The notes beneath the pieces are model-generated. The model did no database searches. It was not told where the DNA came from and worked only from the letters and a program-made list of their open reading frames with translations. From an uncultured Cloacibacillus sp. (GTDB lineage Bacteria > Synergistota > Synergistia > Synergistales > Synergistaceae), in assembly GCA_934511335.1 (NCBI GenBank), contig CAKSWL010000065.1, positions 1 through 9,694 of the forward strand: a DNA stretch of 9,694 nucleotides. The letters run 5' to 3'. Made by a program: the position numbers and the translations under genes. Positions 1 to 5,993 of this stretch are shown piece by piece (within the stretch, counting starts at the first letter, position 1; every line of letters starts with the position of its first letter).

Positions 1-267
1 CACGAGGTCCACAAATCGGACCCCGTGATCCGCGCCTTCCGCACAGCGATACGTGAAGTCACCGGCGAACCGCCCCGCGTGCTCGCCAAGCAGGGCACCT
101 GCGATTTCAACGTGCTCTCCACCTGGGGCTGCCCTATGGGCGCCTTCGGTCCCGGAGACTCCAAATACGACCACAGCTCGAACGAGCAGATCGAGATAAA
201 AGAATTCCTGCGCGGCATCGCGGTAGTAAAAGAGGCCCTGCCGCGGATTATGGCGACGATCGGCTGA
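1..267 (+). CDS. M20 family metallopeptidase/deacylase, C-terminal part
   Basis: This is the end of a gene that begins left of the window; the frame is open from base 1 and 88 residues are visible before the TGA at 265-267. The stretch GAFGPGDSKYDHSSNE matches the C-terminal signature of M20 zinc hydrolases (ArgE, DapE and LysK type), in which the His of DHSSNE (codon 172-174) is a zinc ligand. The upstream KQGTCDFNVL fits the substrate-side loop seen in acetyl-ornithine or acetyl-lysine deacetylases. M20 enzymes use one or two zinc ions to remove an N-acyl group or split a dipeptide in the cytoplasm. The catalytic Asp and Glu and the dimerisation domain are outside the window, so the substrate cannot be named. 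An ArgE/LysK-type deacylase is the best guess. The GTG at 25 is an internal Val codon and not a start. Confidence 0.85.
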   Translation, partial: HEVHKSDPVIRAFRTAIREVTGEPPRVLAKQGTCDFNVLSTWGCPMGAFGPGDSKYDHSSNEQIEIKEFLRGIAVVKEALPRIMATIG

Positions 268-315
268 GTACGCTTCCTCTTTTGCGGGGGAGATAAATAC
301 GGTATTTTACTAATC

Positions 316-344
316 ACAGTTTTCCCACAATTATGCTGTATAAT
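316..344 (+). promoter_or_regulatory. Probable promoter of the SORL-like gene
   Basis: A perfect -10 hexamer TATAAT lies at 339-344 in an AT-rich stretch between two GC-rich genes. No good -35 box is seen at 17 bp spacing; the region around 314-321 (TCACAGTT) is only a weak match. Transcription would start near 351 and give a leader of about 30 nt before the ATG at 380. There is no convincing terminator for the upstream M20 gene in 268-315. A short AT-rich hairpin at 295-307 is too weak to count. Confidence 0.5.
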
Positions 345-363
345 AGCTATTGCAGAATAAGAC

Positions 364-371
364 GAAGGGGG
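364..371 (+). promoter_or_regulatory. Ribosome binding site that fixes the start at 380
   Basis: GAAGGGGG ends 8 nt before the ATG at 380-382. This favours that ATG over the in-frame TTG at 350, which has no Shine-Dalgarno sequence and would add ten residues in front of the signal peptide. Confidence 0.7.
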
Positions 372-379
372 CGTTTCAA

Positions 380-733
380 ATGACATTGAAAAGAGGTTCA
401 GCTGCGCTGCTCGCCGCTTTGGCAGTGATGGCGGCCGCCGCCGCTTTCGCCCAACCGCCGACAGGCGTCAGTGCAAGCTGGAACAAGAGCGACGGAACCT
501 TGACCGTTACGGCGACGCATCCGGTGAATGACAGGACGAAACACTATGTCATGGCGCTTGTTGTAAGAGAGGGCGGCAATCAGATACTGATGAAGAAATA
601 CACGGAACAGTATTCCAACGACGGCTTTTCCGATAAGATACCTCTCAGCGGGATAAAGCCGGGAATGAAACTGACCGTTGAACTTACCTGCAATATCATG
701 GGCACGGCGGAAAAGACGATCACCGTTCAGTGA
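380..733 (+). CDS. Exported desulfoferrodoxin/SORL-fold protein with incomplete iron site
   Basis: The product has 117 residues. Residues 1-24 form a signal peptide (MTLKRG, a hydrophobic Ala/Leu run, then AFA before Gln25), so the mature protein is periplasmic or secreted. The remaining ~93 residues resemble the superoxide reductase (desulfoferrodoxin C-terminal) beta-sandwich: VTATHPVNDRTKHYV, then KYTEQYSNDGFS, then LTCNIMGTAEKTITV. Superoxide reductase holds Fe with four His and one Cys in HPN, HHI and CNxHG motifs. Here His47, His55 and Cys104 remain. The first His of HHI is Lys54 and the His of CNxHG is Met107, so normal superoxide reductase activity is doubtful. Exported SORL homologues without a full iron site occur in other anaerobes and their role is unclear. 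The gene stands alone, with its own promoter, and ends at the shared terminator at 768-790. Confidence 0.8.
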   Translation: MTLKRGSAALLAALAVMAAAAAFAQPPTGVSASWNKSDGTLTVTATHPVNDRTKHYVMALVVREGGNQILMKKYTEQYSNDGFSDKIPLSGIKPGMKLTVELTCNIMGTAEKTITVQ

Positions 734-767
734 CGTCCCGAGCCCGACAGCGGCATAAGAAAATATC

Positions 768-799
768 AGAGGAGGCCTGCGGCCTCCTCTTAATTTTTA
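768..799. terminator. Shared bidirectional intrinsic terminator
   Basis: A perfect 10-bp stem (AGAGGAGGCC at 768-777, GGCCTCCTCT at 781-790) closes a TGC loop. On the + strand it is followed by TAATTTTTAT, which suits termination of the SORL-like gene. On the - strand it is followed by TGATATTTTC and starts at the TAA stop codon (790-792) of the RodZ-like gene. It therefore lies between two converging genes and can serve both, better on the + strand. Confidence 0.85.
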
Positions 800-1740
800 T
801 CGGTGATCTTTCCGTCGTACCAGTAATATTTTGTAACCGGTTTCGTGTTCGATCCCACAAGGGCCTCCGGCGCGCCGAACCAAGAGACGGCGGTCTTTGA
901 CGGGTTCCCATACCGCGCGCGCAGCGGGACACCGGCCTTCGGGCTGTATTCGCGCCTATCTCCGGGCTTTAGCAGCCCCTCGAAGAGGACCTCGTTCCCG
1001 ACGCTGAACTTTACCCATACGACGCCCAGCGGATTTATCTTTATCACCGGCACAGAGGCCGTCGGGGCGGGCAGCGCTAAGGGGTCCGCCGCCCGCGGCT
1101 GGTCAGGCGAAAGCGGCTGTTTTGCCGCCGGAGCCTTGCCGTCCATCCAGCTCAGATCGACAGAGGAGGGGGCCGGCCGGCTTTGGCTCGGGGCAGGGGC
1201 CGGAACGTCGGCGCTCGCCGGCGCCGGCGGCTCCTTTTGCTCCATCATTGCGGCGGTGCCGCCCTCAAGCGGCGTCGTGGCCTCGTTAGTTATCTCGCCC
1301 CGATATTGCCAGGTTATCCAGGCCGCCGCCCCAAGCGAGAGAAGCACGACAAGGTAGACCCAGAGGCATGACCTCTGCCGGAACACCTTCGGATTGCTGG
1401 TGTAGCTTGCCTCGGCGTCTTCCTGTTTATAAGCCTTCAGCGCCTCGTTTTCTTTTTTTGTTAAACTGTCATACCGTTTCCAAAGATCGCCGGCGTTGAG
1501 ATACTCGCAGTATTGCCGCAGGAAGCTGCGGCAGAAGGGGCCTTTGGGAAGCCTTTCAAGTTGTCCGGCCTCTATCGCCGCGAGATGTTTTTTCTGTATC
1601 TTCGTCGCGTTCCAGGCATCGTCGAACGTGAGCCCCTGAGCCTCGCGCAGCTCACGCAGCTTTCTTCCCAGCTCTAATGATACCTCCGCCGTTTTTTTGT
1701 TTTCGTCTTCTTTTTGCGAGGAATTCTCCCCCGTTGCCAT
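790..1740 (-). CDS. RodZ-like membrane protein with N-terminal HTH and C-terminal DUF4115 domain
   Basis: The product has 316 residues. Residues ~22-90 form an XRE/Cro-type helix-turn-helix of the RodZ kind (LGRKLRELREAQGLTFDD, then KKHLAAIEAGQLERLP). Residues ~125-143 are one membrane helix. Residues ~150-230 are a Pro/Ala-rich linker outside the membrane. Residues ~232-300 match DUF4115 (VVWVKFSVGNEVLFEGLLKPG, then GVPLRARYGNP). RodZ links the MreB cytoskeleton to the wall-elongation machinery through its cytoplasmic HTH, so a role in cell shape or wall synthesis is likely; a gene-regulatory role is possible. It is the last gene of the operon, 5 nt after the rpe stop codon. Its strong Shine-Dalgarno (AAAGGAGGT, 1748-1756) lies in the end of rpe, which suggests translational coupling. 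The family is clear, but MreB binding cannot be judged from sequence. Confidence 0.85.
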   Translation of the reverse strand: MATGENSSQKEDENKKTAEVSLELGRKLRELREAQGLTFDDAWNATKIQKKHLAAIEAGQLERLPKGPFCRSFLRQYCEYLNAGDLWKRYDSLTKKENEALKAYKQEDAEASYTSNPKVFRQRSCLWVYLVVLLSLGAAAWITWQYRGEITNEATTPLEGGTAAMMEQKEPPAPASADVPAPAPSQSRPAPSSVDLSWMDGKAPAAKQPLSPDQPRAADPLALPAPTASVPVIKINPLGVVWVKFSVGNEVLFEGLLKPGDRREYSPKAGVPLRARYGNPSKTAVSWFGAPEALVGSNTKPVTKYYWYDGKITDKN

Positions 1741-1745
1741 GCAGG

Positions 1746-2447
1746 TTACCTCCTTTGCACTAATCTGCGCATCTCCTTTATGACCGCGGCGGGATCGGGC
1801 CGTCCGAAGACCGCGCTGCCCGCGACCACGGCGTCGCAGCCCGCCGACGCTGTCTCGGCGATGTTTTTCGGCCCCACGCCGCCGTCCACCTCGATCAGAT
1901 ACCCCCAGCCGCGCGCGCGGCGCGCGTCGGCAAGCCAGCGAACCTTGTCCAGCGTCTCCGCAATGAATGACTGTCCGCCGTAGCCGGGGTTGACAGACAT
2001 CACAAGCACGAGATCCGCCATGTGGAGCACGGGCGTAAGCGGCTCCGCGGCGGTGCCGGGGTTTATCGAGACTCCGGCGAGCACTCCGGCGTCCTTTATC
2101 CTCTGGAGCACGCGGTGTATATGTTTCGCTGCTTCCAGATGCACCGTAAGCAGCGAAGGACCGGCCGACAGGAACATATCCAGAAAGTCCTCCGCCGGCT
2201 CAACCATGATGTGTACGTCGAGAAAAGCCTCGGGATATCTTTTGCGCAGCGCGCTGACGAGCGCGGGGCCGTAGGAAAGGTTAGGCACAAAATGACCGTC
2301 CATGATGTCCACATGGAGCCAGTCTGCCTCTTTCTCAAGGGCGCCGATGTGGCGCTCCATGTTGAGGACGTCCGCCGCCAGCAGCGAGGGCGCAATCAGA
2401 ATATCCCGGTCTTTTTTCAGTTCTTTTAATTGTAGCGGTCCTGCCAT
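1746..2447 (-). CDS. rpe: Ribulose-phosphate 3-epimerase
   Basis: This cytoplasmic enzyme interconverts D-ribulose 5-phosphate and D-xylulose 5-phosphate in the pentose phosphate pathway. The 233-residue protein is a complete (beta/alpha)8 barrel with all family motifs: IAPSLLAAD at 18-26, HVDIMDGHFVPN at 45-56, DVHIMVEP at 77-84, MSVNPGYGGQSF at 150-161, EVDGGV at 186-191 and VAGSAVF at 208-214. His45, Asp47, His79 and Asp188 are the expected metal ligands, and Asp47 and Asp188 are the expected acid/base pair. The start overlaps the end of the upstream PASTA gene by 22 nt, and GGAGGAG lies about 8 nt before the ATG, so re-initiating ribosomes are likely. It has about 13 residues before the first barrel strand, slightly more than usual. 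Following rsmB and a PASTA protein, it occupies its usual place relative to the Firmicutes rsmB-prkC-rsgA-rpe order. Confidence 0.96.
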   Translation of the reverse strand: MAGPLQLKELKKDRDILIAPSLLAADVLNMERHIGALEKEADWLHVDIMDGHFVPNLSYGPALVSALRKRYPEAFLDVHIMVEPAEDFLDMFLSAGPSLLTVHLEAAKHIHRVLQRIKDAGVLAGVSINPGTAAEPLTPVLHMADLVLVMSVNPGYGGQSFIAETLDKVRWLADARRARGWGYLIEVDGGVGPKNIAETASAGCDAVVAGSAVFGRPDPAAVIKEMRRLVQRR

Positions 2448-3622
2448 ACAAAATCTCCTCCAAGGAAAATCGTGATGCGCGCTTCGCCTGCGTAGGGGAC
2501 GTTCATCGATATATATTCGCCGCTTTTCGCTATGCCGTCTTTCAAGACCCGTGTGCCGGAATCATCGGTCATTTCGATTTTCAGGGAAAGAGGCTTGGTG
2601 AGCGGCGGCACCTGATAGCGCACCTTGGCGCTTTTGGTCGGCGCCGCAGGCTCCGCCGGAGCCGGTTTCGGCGTCTCCGGCGGCGTCGGTATCGGCATGG
2701 AAGCCGACGTCTCCGTCTTCGGCGCCGCCGGCTTTACCGGTTCCGTTTTGGCAGGTGCAGGCTGCTTCGCTTCCGGCTCTTTCGTGACCGGCAGCTTCGA
2801 CGGGATCGTCGTCGGCGTCGTCTCCTTTATGACGACCTTCCTCACCGCCTCCGCGCGTTCTTTATCCTGGTCGTTCGGCGGGGGGACGTCGTTCGTCATC
2901 TCCGAAGCCAGCGGTTCTCTTGCGAAGGTAAGGTTTACCAGCGAACCGGCGGGAACCTTCGCCCCCCCCTTCGGACGCGACGTAAGCACGCTGCCGACGG
3001 GCATCGAGGTCGAGGGGGCGTCGGCGGTCTGTCCCAACCGCAATCCAAGCTGCTCAATCATAGCCACCGCCGACTCCTGGTCCTGTCCGCGAAGGTCAGG
3101 CACCGTCACAAAGAAACGCTCGCCGCTTGTGCCGCTGCTGACCAGCAGGCTCACCATGCAGTTGGCCGCGACCTGCTGCGGCGAAGCGGGGTTTTGCGCG
3201 ATGATCGTGCCGGACGGCTTCAATTTGTCCGTCACCCGCGTAACCTTATCGACCTTGAAGCCGGCTTCGCTGAGTCTTTTGACCCCCTCTTCGAATTTCA
3301 GGCCGCGGACGTCCGGGATCGGCTGTATCGCGCCCCCTTTGCTGACGCGCAACAGCACCACCTTTCCCTTCGAGACCTTCTCTCCGGCGGAGAGGTTCTG
3401 CGAGACCACCGTATCCGCGGGCATCGGCGAATCGACCTTGTCCACTTTGGCCAGCAGCCCTTTTTCCTGCAGCGCGTCAACGGCGTCGACAAGCTGCATC
3501 CCCGTAACGGCCGGAACCTCGGAATCTTTATCCTCTATGAAGACCAGCTTGATCCCGATATATGCGCAGCCTACTATCACAAGAAAAGCGAATATCATTC
3601 CCCAACGGTGAAATTTTTCCAT
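2426..3622 (-). CDS. Membrane-anchored protein with three PASTA domains and no kinase domain
   Basis: The product has 398 residues. A short cytoplasmic start (MEKFHRWG) is followed by one membrane helix at ~8-28. Three PASTA domains follow at ~34-95, ~100-163 and ~171-235; each has the P(A/D)V/L-G start, a central helix and a (V/I)xxQNP-like turn. Next come a long Pro/Ala/Lys/Thr-rich linker (~240-334) and a ~60-residue beta-rich C-terminal part (KVRYQVPPLTKPLSL to DFVWQDRYN) that I cannot assign. PASTA domains bind peptidoglycan or muropeptides in PrkC/PknB kinases and some penicillin-binding proteins. No kinase, transpeptidase or other catalytic domain is present. The arrangement equals the membrane and outer part of PrkC without its kinase. 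The start has GGAGGT 7 nt upstream and lies 15 nt after rsmB. A role in wall sensing or anchoring is an inference. Confidence 0.85.
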   Translation of the reverse strand: MEKFHRWGMIFAFLVIVGCAYIGIKLVFIEDKDSEVPAVTGMQLVDAVDALQEKGLLAKVDKVDSPMPADTVVSQNLSAGEKVSKGKVVLLRVSKGGAIQPIPDVRGLKFEEGVKRLSEAGFKVDKVTRVTDKLKPSGTIIAQNPASPQQVAANCMVSLLVSSGTSGERFFVTVPDLRGQDQESAVAMIEQLGLRLGQTADAPSTSMPVGSVLTSRPKGGAKVPAGSLVNLTFAREPLASEMTNDVPPPNDQDKERAEAVRKVVIKETTPTTIPSKLPVTKEPEAKQPAPAKTEPVKPAAPKTETSASMPIPTPPETPKPAPAEPAAPTKSAKVRYQVPPLTKPLSLKIEMTDDSGTRVLKDGIAKSGEYISMNVPYAGEARITIFLGGDFVWQDRYN

Positions 3623-3637
3623 CGAACCGACCTCCGT

Positions 3638-4957
3638 TTACTTCCTTTTCGCAAGAAGAGCCATATAGAATCCATCCACCCACGGCAGCGCCGGCATGAT
3701 CGTCGTGCCGTAAGGTTTGCCTTTTACCATAAACTTGGCCGTGCGCTCAGCCGGCAGCTCTATGAGCTCGGGATGGCGGGACATCACATCGGCTACGACC
3801 TTTTCGTTTTCATCGCGGAAGAGGCTGCAGGTGCTGTAGGCCACGATACCGCCGGGCGCCACCAGTGAGACGGCGCGCTCCAGCAGGCGTTTTTGCAGGA
3901 TTCCGTTTTGCAGCACCTGCTCGGGAAAGCAGCGCCACTTGCTCTCCGGGTGACGGCCCCAGGTGCCGCTGCCCGTGCAGGGCGCGTCAAGAAGCACCGC
4001 AGTCGGCGCTTCGTCGGGCTCCAGCGCGAGGGAATCGCCGTTTTTAAAGGTTACGCGGCCTTCGGCGCGCATACGCATCATCTCGAATTCGGCGGATTTT
4101 ATCTTGCCCGCTGACAGGTCCCAGGCCTCGATGGAGGCCTCGGGGAGGATGTCGGCGAGCTGCCCCGTCTTCACGCCGCGCCCGCAGCACATGTCGAGGA
4201 TCCGGCCGCCCTTCCAGCGTTTGGCGATCAGCTCGGCGACCAGCATCGACGATTCGCTCTGCGGCATTATCTTGCCCTCGCCAAAGCCGGGAAGATCGAC
4301 GGGATAGGGATTAGCGGCGGTGCGGACGGAGTATTCAAGGAAGGGCGAGGCCCAGCCTTTGCGCCCGGAGGCGTTGTACTCCTCAATATACAGCCCGCGG
4401 TCCACCCCGCGCGAAAGCCGCAGGGAAAGATAGGTCTTCATCCCGCTCGCGCGCACGAGCCGCTTGGCCTCCGGAATCGACAGCTCCTTTGACCACTGCG
4501 CGGCGGCCCAGCCGGGAATGCCCCAGTAAAGCGCCTGATCGCGCAGGGCGCTGCTCTTTTTCAGCCCGTCGATGAATTTCTGCGAATCGTCGGCGACGGT
4601 GTGCAGCACGGCGTTGACGAGGCCGATGTCCCTCGTTTCTCCGCTGTTTTTTATCGCCTGCACAAGCCCGTTGATCAGGACCGGAAGCGCGAAGTATCTC
4701 AGCTCCGCGATCCCCGCGATCCCGATCAGCAGCGCGTTAGTCGTAAGCGGCGGCAGTTCGCGCGGGCTGCGTTTGCAATACTTGAGCAGCACCGTCTTCC
4801 AAAGGTTCTGCCTGCGCAGCGTACAATAGACGAGCGTCGCCGCGAGCTTCCGGTCCCCCGGCGCGATATTGTTATATATCTTTCTCAGCGCCTCTGAGGC
4901 AAACGCGCCGTTCTGCACCTCTCCATATATCGTAAGAGCGGCTTCTAATCCCCTCAT
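3638..4957 (-). CDS. rsmB: 16S rRNA (cytosine-C5)-methyltransferase RsmB (Sun/NOP2 family)
   Basis: The product has 439 residues, the usual RsmB length. Residues 1-~140 form a NusB-like RNA-binding domain (RKLAATLVYCTLRRQNLW at 36-53, LVNAVLH at 113-119). Residues ~170-230 form the PUA/ferredoxin-like part. The SAM-dependent Rossmann domain follows with PQSESSMLVAEL at 232-243, motif I ILDMCCGRGVKTGQLA at 253-268, motif IV LLDAPCTGSG at 322-331 and motif VI YSTCSLFRDENE at 374-385. Cys377 is the expected nucleophile and Cys327 the product-release cysteine. It ends with the usual LPWVDGFYMALL. The family methylates C967 of 16S rRNA. Its Shine-Dalgarno is modest (AAGGGG, about 10 nt from the ATG). 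It is the first gene of a four-gene operon with its own upstream promoter. Confidence 0.93.
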   Translation of the reverse strand: MRGLEAALTIYGEVQNGAFASEALRKIYNNIAPGDRKLAATLVYCTLRRQNLWKTVLLKYCKRSPRELPPLTTNALLIGIAGIAELRYFALPVLINGLVQAIKNSGETRDIGLVNAVLHTVADDSQKFIDGLKKSSALRDQALYWGIPGWAAAQWSKELSIPEAKRLVRASGMKTYLSLRLSRGVDRGLYIEEYNASGRKGWASPFLEYSVRTAANPYPVDLPGFGEGKIMPQSESSMLVAELIAKRWKGGRILDMCCGRGVKTGQLADILPEASIEAWDLSAGKIKSAEFEMMRMRAEGRVTFKNGDSLALEPDEAPTAVLLDAPCTGSGTWGRHPESKWRCFPEQVLQNGILQKRLLERAVSLVAPGGIVAYSTCSLFRDENEKVVADVMSRHPELIELPAERTAKFMVKGKPYGTTIMPALPWVDGFYMALLAKRK

Positions 4958-5018
4958 AAAAGATCAACCCCTTATTACATGAAGAAAGGACGTCATGCAA
5001 TTTATCTCAACGGTCTCT

Positions 5019-5024
5019 ATTATA
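5019..5024 (-). promoter_or_regulatory. Probable -10 box of the rsmB operon promoter
   Basis: Reading the - strand, TATAAT lies at 5024-5019 in an AT-rich block and would give a transcript starting near 5012, about 55 nt before the rsmB ATG. The -35 position is poor (GAGTTT at 17 bp spacing). The same block also reads TATACT on the + strand at 5021-5026, so it may act in both directions. Confidence 0.4.
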
Positions 5025-5075
5025 CTATACCAAAAATACAAAAACTCAGATTACGCGCCATTGCGGTCACAAGGC

Positions 5076-5110
5076 AGCTGCTCCCCCTAGGGGGAGCAGC
5101 TTTAATTTTT
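5076..5110 (+). terminator. Perfect 26-nt palindrome followed by a T-rich tract
   Basis: Bases 5076-5101 are a perfect palindrome (half-site AGCTGCTCCCCCT) and can form a stem of about 11 bp with a tiny CTAG loop. It is followed on the + strand by TTAATTTTTATC, as in an intrinsic terminator. On the - strand the bases after the stem (GCCTTGTGACC) are not U-rich, so it is a poor terminator for the zinc peptidase gene upstream. No + strand gene leads into it, so its role is uncertain: it may end a short + strand RNA, block antisense transcription, or work poorly for the - strand. Confidence 0.55.
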
Positions 5111-5249
5111 ATCTTTTCCGCCGCCGGCGAAAAGCAAGCCAAGATACATGAGCCGGTCCGAGAAAAACCGACAGGGCGGCGGCCAAAGGAACAAGATGCG
5201 GTCATTTCCACTGATACCGCACGCCGGGTAAAGGCGCGCACAGAGGCTT

Positions 5250-5939
5250 TTAATCGCGGCGCATATTACGCAGCGCGAGCAGGCGCACAAGCTGCAGCAC
5301 GGTCATCACAAGCGCCGCCACGTAAGTCAGGGCCGCCGCGTCGAGCACCGACTTGGCCCCGCCGAGCTCGCTTCCCGAAAGGGTGCTGGTCTCGCTGAGC
5401 AGTTTCAGCGCTCTCGCGCTCGCGTCAAACTCCAGTGGGAGGGTCACAAGATGGAAAACAAGCACGCCGCAGAAGAGCAGGATGCCCGTGTTCAGCAAGT
5501 TCAGCGATCCGAAGATGAGGCCGATCAGAAAGAGCGGCATCGAAAGCGTGGAGCAAAACTGCACTCCCGGCGCGATCGCATTGCGGAAACGCAGAAAGCC
5601 GTAGCCCTCCTTATCCTGTATGGCATGTCCCACCTCGTGCGCGGCAACGCCGATCGCGGCGATGCTGCGGCTGGAATTTACGCTGTCGGAGAGGCGCAGC
5701 ACCTTCGAGCGCGGGTCGTAATGGTCCGTCAGCTCTCCGGGAACGCGCTCTATTCTTACGTTCGCCAGCCCGCGGCGGTCAAGCAGCATACGAGAGACCT
5801 GCTCCGCCGTCACGCCGCTCGCGGCGCGGATCTCGCTGTATTTTGCAAAAGCCCCCTTGACCTTGAACTGAGCCCACATCGAAAAAACCAGCGCCGGAAT
5901 CAGCACGATGATCGTTGGGTCGAAAAACGGATAGAACAT
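5250..5939 (-). CDS. YugP-type membrane zinc metallopeptidase (Zn_peptidase_2 family)
   Basis: The product has 229 residues. An N-terminal helix (~9-24) is followed by a cytoplasmic-looking part (LLDRRGLANVRIERVPGELTDHYDPRSKVLRLS). The zinc-binding HEVGH motif is at 101-105 within AAHEVGHAIQD. Two membrane helices lie at ~132-168 and a last one at ~203-222. Glu170 in LPLEFDASARAL is the likely third zinc ligand. The family is common beside rsmB in Clostridia and is thought to be an integral-membrane peptidase; its substrates are not known. The ATG at 5937-5939 was chosen because AGGAGG lies 8 nt upstream. A GTG at 5946-5948 overlaps that ribosome site and cannot be used with it. The gene ends 292 nt before the rsmB ATG and follows the aminotransferase gene by 54 nt, with no clear terminator between. 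Confidence 0.88.
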   Translation of the reverse strand: MFYPFFDPTIIVLIPALVFSMWAQFKVKGAFAKYSEIRAASGVTAEQVSRMLLDRRGLANVRIERVPGELTDHYDPRSKVLRLSDSVNSSRSIAAIGVAAHEVGHAIQDKEGYGFLRFRNAIAPGVQFCSTLSMPLFLIGLIFGSLNLLNTGILLFCGVLVFHLVTLPLEFDASARALKLLSETSTLSGSELGGAKSVLDAAALTYVAALVMTVLQLVRLLALRNMRRD

Positions 5940-5947
5940 CCGCGGCA

Positions 5948-5953
5948 CCTCCT
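5948..5953 (-). promoter_or_regulatory. Ribosome binding site that fixes the zinc peptidase start
   Basis: On the - strand AGGAGG lies 8 nt before the ATG at 5939. Its last base falls on the alternative GTG start (5948-5946), which excludes that start and shortens the protein by three residues. Confidence 0.75.
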
Positions 5954-5960
5954 AATCTTA

Positions 5961-5990
5961 TTTATCTATATTATAGTCTAATTTGGTCAA
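5961..5990 (-). promoter_or_regulatory. Possible promoter of the zinc peptidase gene
   Basis: On the - strand TTGACC (5990-5985) is followed after 18 nt by GATAAA (5966-5961). A TATAAT at 5975-5970 lies between them but has no -35 box at the right distance. The whole 54-nt gap is very AT-rich, which fits a promoter. The gene could also be read from the aminotransferase transcript, since no terminator is visible. Confidence 0.3.
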
Positions 5991-5993
5991 TTT

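Noticed and set aside
845..3868. Long + strand open frames opposite the RodZ-like, rpe and PASTA genes
   Set aside because: They are antisense shadows of GC-rich coding sequence. They have no family motifs or ribosome sites, and the - strand products are clearly real.
4979..5398. + strand frame of 139 codons starting just upstream of rsmB
   Set aside because: It runs through the promoter, the palindrome and into the zinc peptidase gene antisense; its composition is Arg/Ala/Pro-rich with no recognisable domain.
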